From positions 15,069-79,068 of the forward strand of contig DMSQ01000082.1 of NCBI GenBank assembly GCA_003457135.1: 64,000 nucleotides of DNA, in the 5' to 3' direction. Every line of letters begins with the position of its first letter. Position 1 is the first letter of the stretch. This document shows, piece after piece, positions 17,286-26,499 of the stretch. Source of the stretch: Prolixibacteraceae bacterium (GTDB taxonomy: Bacteria; Bacteroidota; Bacteroidia; Bacteroidales; Prolixibacteraceae). The position numbers were made by a program, and so were the translations under genes. The notes below the pieces were generated by a model. It was given only the letters and a program-made list of their open reading frames with translations, did not search any database and had not been told where the DNA came from.

Positions 17286-18074
17286 TTATGACTCTTCAAT
17301 TATCACTTTTTCGAGTTCGGTGGTAAGTTGAACGATGGAGATTTTGTGCATCAGTTCACCATTAATGGCCAGAGAAATTGTGCCTTTCTCCTCAGAAACT
17401 ACAATAGCCATTGCATCTGAAAGCTCAGAGATACCAATAGCAGCGCGGTGCCGAAGCCCAAAATGGGTATCGAGGTCGTGCCTTTCAGTTATTGGGAGAA
17501 TACAGCGCGCTGCGGCAATCCTGTTACCCAGGATAACCATTGCCCCATCATGAAGGGGTGTATTCTTAAAGAAAATGGTTTCGATCAAGGAGGAAGAAAT
17601 CCGTGCATTCAACTTTTCACCTGACCGGATAATATCTTTCAACTCGGAGTTATGGGGAATTACAATAAGGGCGCCGGTTTTTGAGCGGGCCATGTTGTCG
17701 CATGCCCTTACTATTTCCTTAATTTGCTGATTGGAAGTAGGTTTTAACTTTTCGGAAGTAAAGAGTTTTTCGAGCCCAAAGTTTCGGCTGAGCTGATAGT
17801 TGGTTCCGATCAGGAGCAAAAAACGGCGGATTTCCTGCTGAAAAACTACGATCATAGCCAATACTCCAACCCCGATGAACTGTCCCATCAGCGTTCCGAG
17901 CAGCTCCATATTCATGGCTTTAGTGACCAGCCAAGCAACATATACCAGGAAAAAACCGATAAAAATACTGAATGCAACAGTTCCTTTGATAATGCGGTAC
18001 ATCTGAAAAAGAAGAAATGCAACCAGCAAAATATCAATAATATCCAATACTCGTATGGTGATAAATAGTGTCAT
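17286..18074 (-). CDS. cdaA: Diadenylate cyclase CdaA
   Basis: Membrane-bound enzyme that makes cyclic di-AMP from two ATP. Three N-terminal transmembrane segments (about residues 8-75) precede a DisA_N catalytic domain with the signature motifs DGA in LHDGAMVI (about 175) and RHR in GLRHRAAIGISE (about 207). Length 262 residues, normal for CdaA. The start codon overlaps the folP stop as ATGA, so the two are translationally coupled. The folP-cdaA pairing is common in Bacteroidota. No c-di-AMP phosphodiesterase or CdaR/GlmM gene is in the window. c-di-AMP usually controls potassium and osmotic balance and the cell wall. Confidence 0.95.
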   Translation of the reverse strand: MTLFITIRVLDIIDILLVAFLLFQMYRIIKGTVAFSIFIGFFLVYVAWLVTKAMNMELLGTLMGQFIGVGVLAMIVVFQQEIRRFLLLIGTNYQLSRNFGLEKLFTSEKLKPTSNQQIKEIVRACDNMARSKTGALIVIPHNSELKDIIRSGEKLNARISSSLIETIFFKNTPLHDGAMVILGNRIAAARCILPITERHDLDTHFGLRHRAAIGISELSDAMAIVVSEEKGTISLAINGELMHKISIVQLTTELEKVIIEES

Positions 18075-18955
18075 AGAAAATTTGATGTTGAACGAACCAT
18101 GTTGAGAATTCGAACAGCTTCAACAGCTTCGCGAACATCATGAACCCTCAAAATATCAGCACCACCCATCAATGCCAGGGTGTTCACGACCGAAGTCCCA
18201 TTCAATGCCTCCTCAGGCTTGGTATTCAACAATTTAAATATCATAGACTTACGCGAAACGCCGACCATTAACGGTAACTGAAACACCTTAAACGAATCGA
18301 GCCGGTTCAGAAGTTCATAATTGTGTTCAAGGTTCTTTCCAAAACCAAATCCCGGATCAATAATCACATCTTTCACACCGGCTTTAGTCAGTTTTTTGAC
18401 CTGTTCGGTAAAAAACAAGGAGATATCGCGAATGATATCGTCGTACTCCGGATTTTGCTGCATTTTGAGCGGTGTGCCCTGCATGTGCATTAAAACATAC
18501 GGAACTCCAAGTTTCCCAATGGTATCGAACATATGAGGGTCAAAATTTCCGCCTGAAACATCGTTTACCATACATGGCCCGCAATCTTCGATCACTTTAA
18601 GCGCTACCCACGAACGATACGTATCAATAGAAACGAATGCATCAGGAAATTCCCTTTTCACTGCCTTTACTGCCGGGAGTAACCGTTCGATCTCATCTTT
18701 GGTTGGAATCCCTTCCGAACCAGGTTTAGTTGTTACAGCGCCAATGTCGATAACTGCCCCACCCTGTTCCAGAATTTCTTCGGCCCGTTTCAAAATTTTT
18801 TTTTCGGTTTTATACTTTCCGCCGTCAAAAAAAGAATCGGGAGTTACATTGATAATGCCCATTACAACAGGGTTTGCCAGATCAAGTAACCGTCCGTTCA
18901 GGTTGATCGAATTCTTTCGTTTCAGGAATTTAGTAGCAGTTGCAGTGATTAACAT
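18071..18955 (-). CDS. folP: Dihydropteroate synthase
   Basis: Condenses 6-hydroxymethyl-7,8-dihydropterin pyrophosphate with p-aminobenzoate in folate synthesis; this is the sulfonamide target. Motifs seen: MGIINVTPDSFFDGG (pterin and Mg site, about residue 30), DIGAVTTKPGS, VSIDTYRS, NDVSGG, DPGFGFGKNLEHNYELL and the C-terminal LRVHDV. About 294 residues from the ATG at 18955. A longer frame to 19024 is rejected because the -7 box (18993-19000) lies inside it. The last four bases overlap cdaA. In the motif beginning DIGA, most FolP proteins have a Glu or Ser-rich form (DIGAESTRPG); the T-T-K-P-G variant here is mild. Confidence 0.96.
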   Translation of the reverse strand: MLITATATKFLKRKNSINLNGRLLDLANPVVMGIINVTPDSFFDGGKYKTEKKILKRAEEILEQGGAVIDIGAVTTKPGSEGIPTKDEIERLLPAVKAVKREFPDAFVSIDTYRSWVALKVIEDCGPCMVNDVSGGNFDPHMFDTIGKLGVPYVLMHMQGTPLKMQQNPEYDDIIRDISLFFTEQVKKLTKAGVKDVIIDPGFGFGKNLEHNYELLNRLDSFKVFQLPLMVGVSRKSMIFKLLNTKPEEALNGTSVVNTLALMGGADILRVHDVREAVEAVRILNMVRSTSNFL

Positions 18956-18992
18956 GCGATAAAAATTAGATCTCTTAAAATCATGAGTTTCA

Positions 18993-19000
18993 CAAAAGTA
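18993..19000 (-). promoter_or_regulatory. -7 box of the folP-cdaA operon
   Basis: TACTTTTG on the minus strand, about 38 nt before the ATG at 18955. It fixes the folP start downstream of 18986. Confidence 0.45.
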
Positions 19001-19064
19001 AAATAAAATACAATCAAAATACATATTAATTTAATACTTTTATGCCTCAAAAATTACGATAATC

Positions 19065-19601
19065 ATGGATAAAACAAGCCGGCAATACGATCATGTAATC
19101 AGTGTTTGTCAGGATATTTTCACCAAAAAAATGATGGATTACGGTATTTCCTGGCGGATTTTACGTCCCAGTTCAATGACCGACCAAATCTACATTAAAG
19201 CTCAACGCATCAGGAGTATTGAACAAAAAAAAATAAGTAAAATTGACGAGGGTGTTCGCTCTGAATATATCGGTATTGTGAATTACTGTATTATGGCTTT
19301 GATCCAGCTTGAGAAAGGTATTTCGGAAAACGACGACCTGACCCAGGAAGAAACGATGAGTTTATATCAGCGCCATTTCAGGGAAGCCAAGGATTTGATG
19401 ATGGCCAAAAATCACGATTACGACGAAGCCTGGCGCAACATGCGGATGAGTTCATACACCGATCTGATTTTGATGAAACTGAATCGTACTAAACAAATTG
19501 AAGATAATCTGGGCAAAACCATCGCTTCGGAAGGAATTGAAGCCAATTACCTCGACATGATCAATTATGCCGTTTTTGCGTTAATTAAGATTGAATTCTA
19601 A
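19065..19601 (+). CDS. DUF1599 protein with two tandem copies of the domain
   Basis: A 178-residue, all-helical cytoplasmic protein. It consists of two similar halves: KKMMDYGISWRILRPSSMTDQI...YIGIVNYCIMALIQLE (about 20-85) and MAKNHDYDEAWRNMRMSSYTD...YLDMINYAVFALIKIE (about 112-177). The shared core is DYxxxWRxxRxSSxTDxIxxKxxRxxxIE...Y...NYxxxALI. DUF1599 occurs widely in Bacteroidota beside the folP/DoxX genes, as here, and has been connected with nucleotide-modification contexts; its biochemical activity is not established. The next gene starts 11 nt later, so the two form an operon. Confidence 0.85.
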   Translation: MDKTSRQYDHVISVCQDIFTKKMMDYGISWRILRPSSMTDQIYIKAQRIRSIEQKKISKIDEGVRSEYIGIVNYCIMALIQLEKGISENDDLTQEETMSLYQRHFREAKDLMMAKNHDYDEAWRNMRMSSYTDLILMKLNRTKQIEDNLGKTIASEGIEANYLDMINYAVFALIKIEF

Positions 19602-19612
19602 TACAAACATTC

Positions 19613-20737
19613 ATGTTGAAACATCTTGCACGCATTCTGCTCGGCTTAACTTTCATCTTTTCAGGCTTTGTGAAAGGCATAGATCCCTGGGGTTCAGCCT
19701 ATAAATTCACCGATTATTTCAATGCTTTCCAAATGCCCTGGCTCACCAGCCTTGCATTTGCCTTGGGTATTCTGCTCGCAGCAACGGAGTTTTTTCTCGG
19801 TTTGGCCATGGTTTTTAATTTTTTTATCCGCATTACAAGCTGGTTGATGCTGGCTTTCATGGTTTTCTTTACCGGACTAACCTTTGTATTGGCCCTGACC
19901 AATCCGGTAACCGACTGTGGTTGTTTTGGCGACGCACTGGTCATTACCAACTGGCAGACCTTTTACAAAAACATCGTTCTGCTTGCTTTGGCTATTTTCG
20001 TTTTTATGCAGCGAAATTATTTCAGGAGCAAAAACGGGCCATTGCTTTCCATAGCTATGACAGGAATGACGATGGTGGTATATTTTTACCTTGTTGCATA
20101 CTCTTACAATCATCTTCCCATCATCGATTTCAGCCCTTACAAAGTGGGTGTAAATATTCCGGATGCCATGAAAATTCCGGAAGGGGCACCCAAAGATATT
20201 TATGAAAACAATTTCATTTATAAGAACATTAAAACAGGCGGGGAAAAGGAATTTACAGAAGCAAACTATCCCTGGCAGGATACGCTGAACTGGAAATTCG
20301 TAAAAATGGAAGATCCGGTTTTAGTTCAAACAGGATACAAACCCCCTATTCATGATTTCAGGATAGAAACTCCGGAAGGTGAAGACATCAAAGATTTTTT
20401 TCTCTACGACGAAAAAGGCACATTCATCGTGATTGCCCATAACCTTAAGAAATCGAGCAAGGAAGGAATGGCAAAAATGGCTGAATTGTCTGTTGAAGCG
20501 AAACGTAGAGGATACAATTTCATTGGTTTGACAGCTACATCGCCGGATAGTTTTGAAGCGTTAAAAAACGAAACCGGCGCTCAGTTCGACTTTTTTAATA
20601 CCGACGAAATCACACTAAAAACGATTGTGCGTTCCAATCCCGGCCTGATTCTGATAAAAAAAGGAACTATTCTGGCGAAATACCATTTTAACGATACCCC
20701 AAAATCCGAAGAATTGAAAGACCAGATTCCGAAGTAA
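19613..20737 (+). CDS. DoxX-family membrane protein with C-terminal thioredoxin-like domain
   Basis: A 374-residue protein. Residues 1-170 form a four-to-five-helix DoxX-type membrane domain (ARILLGLTFIFSGFVKGIDPWGSAYK, then GLAMVFNFFIRITSWLMLAFMVFF, with NPVTDCGCFGDAL between helices). After a hinge, residues 250-374 look like a thioredoxin-fold domain (FLYDEKGTFIVIAHNL, VEAKRRGYNFIGLTATSP), but without a CxxC redox pair. The family (BT_3928-like) is found in Bacteroidota after DUF1599, as here. A role in respiratory or thiol chemistry of the envelope is plausible but unproven. Confidence 0.85.
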   Translation: MLKHLARILLGLTFIFSGFVKGIDPWGSAYKFTDYFNAFQMPWLTSLAFALGILLAATEFFLGLAMVFNFFIRITSWLMLAFMVFFTGLTFVLALTNPVTDCGCFGDALVITNWQTFYKNIVLLALAIFVFMQRNYFRSKNGPLLSIAMTGMTMVVYFYLVAYSYNHLPIIDFSPYKVGVNIPDAMKIPEGAPKDIYENNFIYKNIKTGGEKEFTEANYPWQDTLNWKFVKMEDPVLVQTGYKPPIHDFRIETPEGEDIKDFFLYDEKGTFIVIAHNLKKSSKEGMAKMAELSVEAKRRGYNFIGLTATSPDSFEALKNETGAQFDFFNTDEITLKTIVRSNPGLILIKKGTILAKYHFNDTPKSEELKDQIPK

Positions 20738-20791
20738 TTATACTAAAAACCGGATTTTACCGTTCGGATAAAAAGCTGAATCCTGAGAATT

Positions 20792-21826
20792 ATGCGCAAA
20801 CTGCTTATCCTGATTGTCCTTCAAGCAATTTTTTATCCCAAAGTTTTCAGCCAGATTGGCGGCGAATCAACCTATAGTTTTCTGAACCTGACCAATTCGG
20901 CCCGGATGGCGGCTTTGGGCGGAAATCAAATTGCTCTCAGCGACTCGCTCGACCTGAATGTTTCGTATAACAATCCGTCTTTATTAAGGCCTGAAATGAA
21001 GAACATGCTGGCGATTAACTATGTTGGTTATTTTGCAGGAGTCAATTATGGATATGCAGCTTATTCCTTTGACACTCCTCTGCCTGGGAACTTTGCAGTG
21101 GGCATGCATTATATCAACTACGGAAAGTTTATTGAAGCGCTTCCAAACGGCGAAAAAACCGGAGCAACTTTTAATGCTGCGGAATATGCGCTGAACATCA
21201 TCTGGTCGCACGAATACAAACGGTTCACCTACGGCATCAACCTGAAACCCATACTTTCATCCTTCGAGAACTATCAATCTGTTGGATTTGCCACCGATTT
21301 AGGATTAAGTTATTTCAGTAAAAACAAGTTTACAGTGGCCTCGCTGGTTGCCCGAAACATCGGAACTCAAATTACCACTTATTACGAAGGGGCGGAAAAG
21401 GAACCCATTCCGTTCGACCTCCAGTTTGGAATTTCAAAAAGACTTCAACATGCGCCCATACGTTTTGCCGCAACCATGCAACACCTTCAGAAATGGGACC
21501 TGGCCAAAGCTGTGGAAGACAATTCAGGCCTCATTCCCGTTCTTAAAGAAGAGAACTTTACAAAAAAATTCATGCGCCATCTGGTTTTGGGAGTTGAACT
21601 CCTTCCATCACCCAATTTCACTATCCGCGCGGGTTACAATCATCAGATCAGGCAGGAACTACGACTGGACGAAAAGATGTCAACGGTAGGTTTTTCATGG
21701 GGATTTGGAGTCCGAATTACCCGGTTTCAACTCAGCTACGGATCAGCAAGGTATCATCTGGCCGGAGCAAGTAATTTGATTTCGGTAGCGGTTAATTTGA
21801 GCGAAGGGTTTGTGAGAAAACAATAG
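20792..21826 (+). CDS. porQ: Type IX secretion system protein PorQ
   Basis: A 344-residue outer-membrane protein with a signal peptide (MRKLLILIVLQAIFYPKVFSQ). It begins with the PorQ/PorV-type motif IGGESTYSFLNLTNSARMAALGGNQIAL and continues as an alternating-strand barrel to LISVAVNLSEGF. PorQ belongs to the T9SS attachment machinery (with PorU, PorV and PorZ in Porphyromonas gingivalis), which anchors exported C-terminal-domain cargo to the cell surface. Its presence implies that the organism uses T9SS; no cargo C-terminal domain was recognised in this window. It follows the DoxX gene by 54 nt, in the same direction. Confidence 0.88.
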   Translation: MRKLLILIVLQAIFYPKVFSQIGGESTYSFLNLTNSARMAALGGNQIALSDSLDLNVSYNNPSLLRPEMKNMLAINYVGYFAGVNYGYAAYSFDTPLPGNFAVGMHYINYGKFIEALPNGEKTGATFNAAEYALNIIWSHEYKRFTYGINLKPILSSFENYQSVGFATDLGLSYFSKNKFTVASLVARNIGTQITTYYEGAEKEPIPFDLQFGISKRLQHAPIRFAATMQHLQKWDLAKAVEDNSGLIPVLKEENFTKKFMRHLVLGVELLPSPNFTIRAGYNHQIRQELRLDEKMSTVGFSWGFGVRITRFQLSYGSARYHLAGASNLISVAVNLSEGFVRKQ

Positions 21827-21980
21827 ACAGCTTTGGATTCAATGACAAATGATGGACTAAACGCTCCAACTTTATAGCAACCCGACAAATTTACTTTCAA
21901 ACAAAATCTTTCGCTGATAAAAATCAAAGGTTATCCCGAATATCCTGTATTCCTTTGTACTTCAACTAAAAATTCTCACC

Positions 21981-22904
21981 ATGACCTTTATCCCAAACGA
22001 CAAAATTTTCAGCCTGAAATGGTTTCGCGATTACAGCATGATTGTAATCGGCGCTTTTATTCTGGCAGTCGGGTTTGTTTATTTCATTTCGCCCCACCGG
22101 ATTGTGCCTGGCGGAGTTTATGGTATTGCCATCGTGGTTCACTATATGACAGTGGGTATGTTTTCCTTCTGGCCCGAAGGTATCCCGATTGGTTTATTCG
22201 GGTTAGTCCTGAACATTCCGCTCACGATTGCCGGCATCAAAATCCTGGGGCCACGATTTGGAGTGAAAACGGTGGTAGGTTTCGTCCTCTCATCGGTTTT
22301 TATGGATACTATTACATATTTGCGTGTTGATGGTGATGCCCCACTGGTTCCGGATATTCTCCTTTCGTGCGTGTTTGGCGGTGTGCTGATTGGGTTCGGA
22401 CTTGGATTGATTTTTAAGGCCCGTGCCACTTCAGGCGGATCGGATATTATTGCCATGATTATTGCCAAATATACACGTATGCAACTCGGTCAGTTGATGA
22501 TTTATGTTGATTCAACTATTGTTTTACTTAGTTTGGTAGCCTTTAAAGACTGGCAGATTCCGCTTTATTCATGGGTGGTCATTTACATTACCGGCCGGGC
22601 TATTGATTTGGTTTTGGAAGGCGGCGATTACAACAAAGCTTTGTTGATCATTTCTGAAAAGTACGAGGAAATCAGGCATAAAATATTGGTTGACCTGGAA
22701 CGTGGCGGAACCTACCTGAAAGGCTCCGGAATGTTTACCGGAAACGACAAGCACATTATTTATACGGTAGTAAGTCGCCGTGAAGTGGCTATTCTGGAGG
22801 AGTTTATCAGCGAGATTGATCCTGATGCGTTCATTACCGTGATGGATACCCACGAAATTCTGGGTGAAGGATTCCAGTCGCTCAAACACAAAGTTGCGGA
22901 ATAA
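21981..22904 (+). CDS. YitT-family membrane protein (DUF161 plus DUF2179)
   Basis: A 307-residue protein with about five to six transmembrane helices (YSMIVIGAFILAVGFVYFI, MFSFWPEGIPIGLFGLVLN, LSCVFGGVLIGFGLGLIFKARATSGGSDIIA) and a cytoplasmic C-terminal DUF2179 domain (residues 225-300: GMFTGNDKHIIYTVVSRREVAILEEFI). The family is widespread; its transport substrate is unknown. It has its own small leader region. Gene ends and the repeat-rich gap to the patatin gene follow. Confidence 0.9.
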   Translation: MTFIPNDKIFSLKWFRDYSMIVIGAFILAVGFVYFISPHRIVPGGVYGIAIVVHYMTVGMFSFWPEGIPIGLFGLVLNIPLTIAGIKILGPRFGVKTVVGFVLSSVFMDTITYLRVDGDAPLVPDILLSCVFGGVLIGFGLGLIFKARATSGGSDIIAMIIAKYTRMQLGQLMIYVDSTIVLLSLVAFKDWQIPLYSWVVIYITGRAIDLVLEGGDYNKALLIISEKYEEIRHKILVDLERGGTYLKGSGMFTGNDKHIIYTVVSRREVAILEEFISEIDPDAFITVMDTHEILGEGFQSLKHKVAE

Positions 22905-22911
22905 AAAAGTT

Positions 22912-23031
22912 GCGAGTTTCGGATTACGAGTTAAATTCAAGTCATTCAATTGTCATTGATTGTCATTTAAAAAAACAAGGAATGACGTGAAACTACTGAC
23001 CATGATTGACTAATAATGACAAATTGCTGCC
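22912..23031. repeat. Heptamer fragment plus decamer word array (families A and B)
   Basis: First, three heptamers (GTTGCGA, GTTTCGG, ATTACGA; 22912-22932). From 22941 three decamers follow in exact phase (GTCATTCAAT, TGTCATTGAT, TGTCATTTAA), and from 22981 the complementary word ATGAC/TTGAC ends three successive decamers at 23000, 23010 and 23020. The left half carries GTCATT, the right half its complement, so an imperfect hairpin is possible. Confidence 0.8.
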
Positions 23032-23098
23032 ATTATTAAATTTCAGAATCATCAATAGAATTTAAGCTTCCCTTACCAATTATGGTTGAGTAATTTCG

Positions 23099-23106
23099 TA
23101 AATTTG
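23099..23106 (+). promoter_or_regulatory. -7 box of the patatin gene
   Basis: TAAATTTG followed by G, 32 nt before the ATG at 23139. The TTG upstream is too close (10 nt), so only the -7 element is supported. Confidence 0.4.
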
Positions 23107-23138
23107 GATATACCCTTGTTTCCAAAATATCAACAGCC

Positions 23139-25430
23139 ATGAAATGGTTTTTATTATCGGGCTTTTTTCTATTGTTCTTCTTTTTTCAATTGAAGGCTCA
23201 AAAAGTTGGCCTGGTATTAAGTGGCGGAGGAGCCAAAGGGCTTTCACACATAGGGGTGATCAAAGCCCTGGAAGAAAACGGAATTCCGATTGATTACATT
23301 GCCGGAACCTCGATGGGCGCAATTGTTGCCGGGTTATACGTTGCAGGCTATTCGGTTGAAGAAATGGAACAACTTTTCAAATCGGAACAGTTTAAATTCT
23401 GGTCAACCGGTAAAATTCAGGAAGAATACCGCTATTACTACCGAAAACTGGAAGAGGACCCCTCTTGGCTCGAACTCGATTTAATGAAAAAAGAAGATAA
23501 GTTAAAAATACTCCCTCCCACCAGCCTCATTCCTGAAGAGCAAATGGACTTTGCCTTTATGGAACTGTTTTCATCGGTAACAGCCATTAGCAAAGGCGAT
23601 TTTAACAAACTGTTTATTCCTTTCTTTTGCATTGCCACCGATGTTTATAACAACCGGGAAATGGTACTCCGTCAGGGCGATTTGGGCGAAGCTATACGCG
23701 GATCAATGACTTTCCCTTTCTATTTCAAGCCCATTGAAATTAACGGTACACTGGTTTTCGACGGTGGAATTGTAAATAACTTTCCGGTTCAGAAAATGAA
23801 AGAACTTTTCGATCCTGATATTATTTTCGGGCATAATGTGGCCAACAATCCTGAGAAACCTGATCCGGACAATGTGATGGCACAAATTGAAAATATGATC
23901 AGGCGAAGGACGGATTTTAAGATTGATCCAAAAGACGGGTTCTTCATGGAGTCCACTTTTACCAATGTGGGATTGCTCGATTTCAGAAAGATTGACTTCA
24001 TTGAAAAAGGTGGGTACGAAACTGTGATTAAACACCTTGATAGCATTAAAGTACGTGTGTCATGCCGCATACGACCTGAAGAACTCCAAATGAAAAGGCG
24101 TCAGTTCAACATAAAAAAACCACAGTTGATCTTTCAGAATGTTCAGGTTGAAGGAACAGAAGATGCCATGCAGCGCAAATATATTATACAGAACATTAAA
24201 CACAATTCGAATGTCATTGACATCAGGGAACTTAAAAAAGAATATTTTAAGCTAGTGGCTGATCCTCAAATCAAATCGGTGCGACCGATTTCGCGGTACA
24301 ATCCGGGAACCGGCTATTTCGATCTTCACCTGGTCGTAAAACCTAACAATCGGATGCAGGTAAAATTTGGAGGGAATATATCAACACGTCCTGTTAACCA
24401 GGGCTTTCTGAGTTGCGATTATCGTATGTTTAAAGAACGATCATATACCTTTAGCACAAACATGTATTTCGGGAGGTTTTACAGTTCAATCAAAGCAGGC
24501 ACCCGTGTTGATTTCCCGACTACCACCCCGTTTTACATGGCTGGATATTTCACACTTAACCGGTGGGATTACTACTCATCAACCACCGAGTTCGTTTTTG
24601 AAGACGTCCGTCCGCCTTATATTATTCAGAACGAAAGTAATTTCAGGGCAGAAATGGGTCTCCCACTGAAAACACGTGGAAAAATAACTTTTGGCGGTTC
24701 CTGGTCCAAAGCCAACGATGCCTATTATCTCACTGAAACAATCAAATTATCCGATACTCCCGATCATACTACTTTTGATGCCTTTACTGCAACAATAAAT
24801 TTCCAGTCGAACTCATTCAACTACAAGCAATATCCAACCGAGGGAATCTCATCAAGTTTATCATTGAACTACATTTCAGGAAAAGAAGAAAATAAACCGG
24901 GGACTACCTCAAATAACGCTCCTGATAAACAATACAATCACAACTTTTATCTTTTGAAGGGAAGCTACGACCGTTACTTTAAAATTTATAAGCGATTTAC
25001 GCTCGGATTAATGGCTGAAGGTGTTTACAGCGACAAGAAACCATTCAGCAATTATGTTTCGACCATTCTGTCGGCGCCTTCATTTAATCCGATACCGCAC
25101 AGCAAAACCATTTACCTGAATAATTTCCATGCCAGCAAATATGTGGCTTCGGGCATAAAAACTATATTTACAATATCCGACCATTTACATTTCAGGGCCG
25201 AAGTCTATGGTTTTGCCCCGCTTAGGGAAATTACGGAGGCGGATAATTATCTTGCTGTTTATACCGGAAAAAAAATTTCGACTGTCAATTTTATGGGCAC
25301 TGGAGTACTTGTGTTCCAGTCAGCAATGGGACCGATAAGCCTTTCTGCCAATTACTACGAAAAAAGCCAAACCAAATTCTTTGCCATGCTCAATTTTGGG
25401 TACATTTTGTTTAACCGGAGAGGTTATTGA
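23139..25430 (+). CDS. Patatin-like phospholipase with POTRA-like segment and outer-membrane barrel (type Vd-like)
   Basis: A 763-residue protein with a signal peptide (KWFLLSGFFLLFFFFQLKAQ). Residues 22-300 are a patatin lipase domain: oxyanion loop SGGGAKG, nucleophile elbow GTSMG and catalytic Asp in DGGIVNN. Residues 325-400 resemble a POTRA segment (LIFQNVQVEGTED...). The remainder is a 16-strand-like barrel ending in SQTKFFAMLNFGYILFNRRGY with the terminal aromatic/beta signature. The layout matches patatin autotransporters such as PlpD (type Vd) and the widely found Bacteroidota RssA/BamA fusions. It should hydrolyse phospholipid or other acyl esters at the cell surface. Its last 7 bases overlap the convergent hemH gene. 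Confidence 0.9.
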   Translation: MKWFLLSGFFLLFFFFQLKAQKVGLVLSGGGAKGLSHIGVIKALEENGIPIDYIAGTSMGAIVAGLYVAGYSVEEMEQLFKSEQFKFWSTGKIQEEYRYYYRKLEEDPSWLELDLMKKEDKLKILPPTSLIPEEQMDFAFMELFSSVTAISKGDFNKLFIPFFCIATDVYNNREMVLRQGDLGEAIRGSMTFPFYFKPIEINGTLVFDGGIVNNFPVQKMKELFDPDIIFGHNVANNPEKPDPDNVMAQIENMIRRRTDFKIDPKDGFFMESTFTNVGLLDFRKIDFIEKGGYETVIKHLDSIKVRVSCRIRPEELQMKRRQFNIKKPQLIFQNVQVEGTEDAMQRKYIIQNIKHNSNVIDIRELKKEYFKLVADPQIKSVRPISRYNPGTGYFDLHLVVKPNNRMQVKFGGNISTRPVNQGFLSCDYRMFKERSYTFSTNMYFGRFYSSIKAGTRVDFPTTTPFYMAGYFTLNRWDYYSSTTEFVFEDVRPPYIIQNESNFRAEMGLPLKTRGKITFGGSWSKANDAYYLTETIKLSDTPDHTTFDAFTATINFQSNSFNYKQYPTEGISSSLSLNYISGKEENKPGTTSNNAPDKQYNHNFYLLKGSYDRYFKIYKRFTLGLMAEGVYSDKKPFSNYVSTILSAPSFNPIPHSKTIYLNNFHASKYVASGIKTIFTISDHLHFRAEVYGFAPLREITEADNYLAVYTGKKISTVNFMGTGVLVFQSAMGPISLSANYYEKSQTKFFAMLNFGYILFNRRGY

Positions 25431-26449
25431 GAAATAAGATATGGATTCAAAATTTCAGTTATCGCGATAATCCATCGGGGGGAGTCATTCAAACTTTCGA
25501 CCAGTTGCAGGTTTTCTCCGCCGTTTTTGGTAAACAATTCCTTGTATTCCCATCCAATTTCTACGGTTGTTTCCAGACAATCGGCCACAAATGCGGGAGC
25601 AACAACCAGGATACTTTTAATGCCTTGCTTTGCTCGTGAAACCAGATTTTTATCAGTAAACGGAGTCATCCAGTTATTGGATAAACGCGATTGGAATGAA
25701 ACCGAATAATGGCCATTTTTCAAACCAAGCCTTTTAACCAATTCTCTGGTTGTCTGATAACAGGTGGCTTTATAGCAATACTTACCAAATTCAGGTAATA
25801 CGGTTTCGCAGTTGCAGGTATTTATCGATTCTACAGGATGATTCTTCTCCAGATGCCGGTTGGGCAATCCATGATAAGAGAAGATTACATGATCATATTT
25901 TTCGGGTTGATACGATTGGATTCGTTCAGTATAAGCATTTAAAAAAGCCGGATGATCGTAAAACTGGCTGATGGCATGAACTTCAGGAATCGAATTCCAC
26001 TTCCGAAGCTGATCCATTACCGCCTGAATGGCCGTTCCGCTGGTGGAAGATGCATACTGCGGAAACAATGGAAGAATGACTAACCGATCGTAATTTCCCT
26101 TTTGAATGACGGCCAAAGCTTTTCCAATAGAAGGATTTCCATAGCGCATGGCCATGAAAACATCAGCCTTTGTATCGAGTTTTTTCTGTAATTCTTCCTG
26201 AACCTTTTCTGAATAATACAGCAATGGGGAGCCTTTTTCCGTCCATAACCGCTGATACAATTTGGCCGATTTTGGCGCCCTGAATGGAACAATGATCAGG
26301 TTGACCAGAATTTTTTGCAAAACCAGAGGAATATCAATGACCCGGCGGTCGTTCAGGAATTCGGACAAATACCGCCTGACGGCTTTTACCGTTGGCTCAT
26401 CGGGTGTCCCAACATTGATAAGCAATACCGCTGTTTTTTTGTGCTCCAT
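25424..26449 (-). CDS. hemH: Ferrochelatase
   Basis: Inserts Fe2+ into protoporphyrin IX, the last step of the protoheme route. The 341-residue protein has the signatures LLINVGTPDEPT at the N-terminus, FSYHGLPNRHLEKNHP with the catalytic His (about 190), and CYQTTRELVKRLGL, plus APAFVADCLETTVEIGWEYKELF with the Glu of the metal path. A cluster of Cys (CNCETVLPEFGKYCYKATCY) is present. hemH stands 20 kb from the other hem genes and on the opposite strand, so it is not part of their operon. It is convergent with the patatin gene (7-base overlap). Confidence 0.96.
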   Translation of the reverse strand: MEHKKTAVLLINVGTPDEPTVKAVRRYLSEFLNDRRVIDIPLVLQKILVNLIIVPFRAPKSAKLYQRLWTEKGSPLLYYSEKVQEELQKKLDTKADVFMAMRYGNPSIGKALAVIQKGNYDRLVILPLFPQYASSTSGTAIQAVMDQLRKWNSIPEVHAISQFYDHPAFLNAYTERIQSYQPEKYDHVIFSYHGLPNRHLEKNHPVESINTCNCETVLPEFGKYCYKATCYQTTRELVKRLGLKNGHYSVSFQSRLSNNWMTPFTDKNLVSRAKQGIKSILVVAPAFVADCLETTVEIGWEYKELFTKNGGENLQLVESLNDSPRWIIAITEILNPYLISQ

Positions 26450-26499
26450 GCTTTATTTTTTTGGACTAAATGTAAAAGACTGTTTAAAATTTGTTTTAT

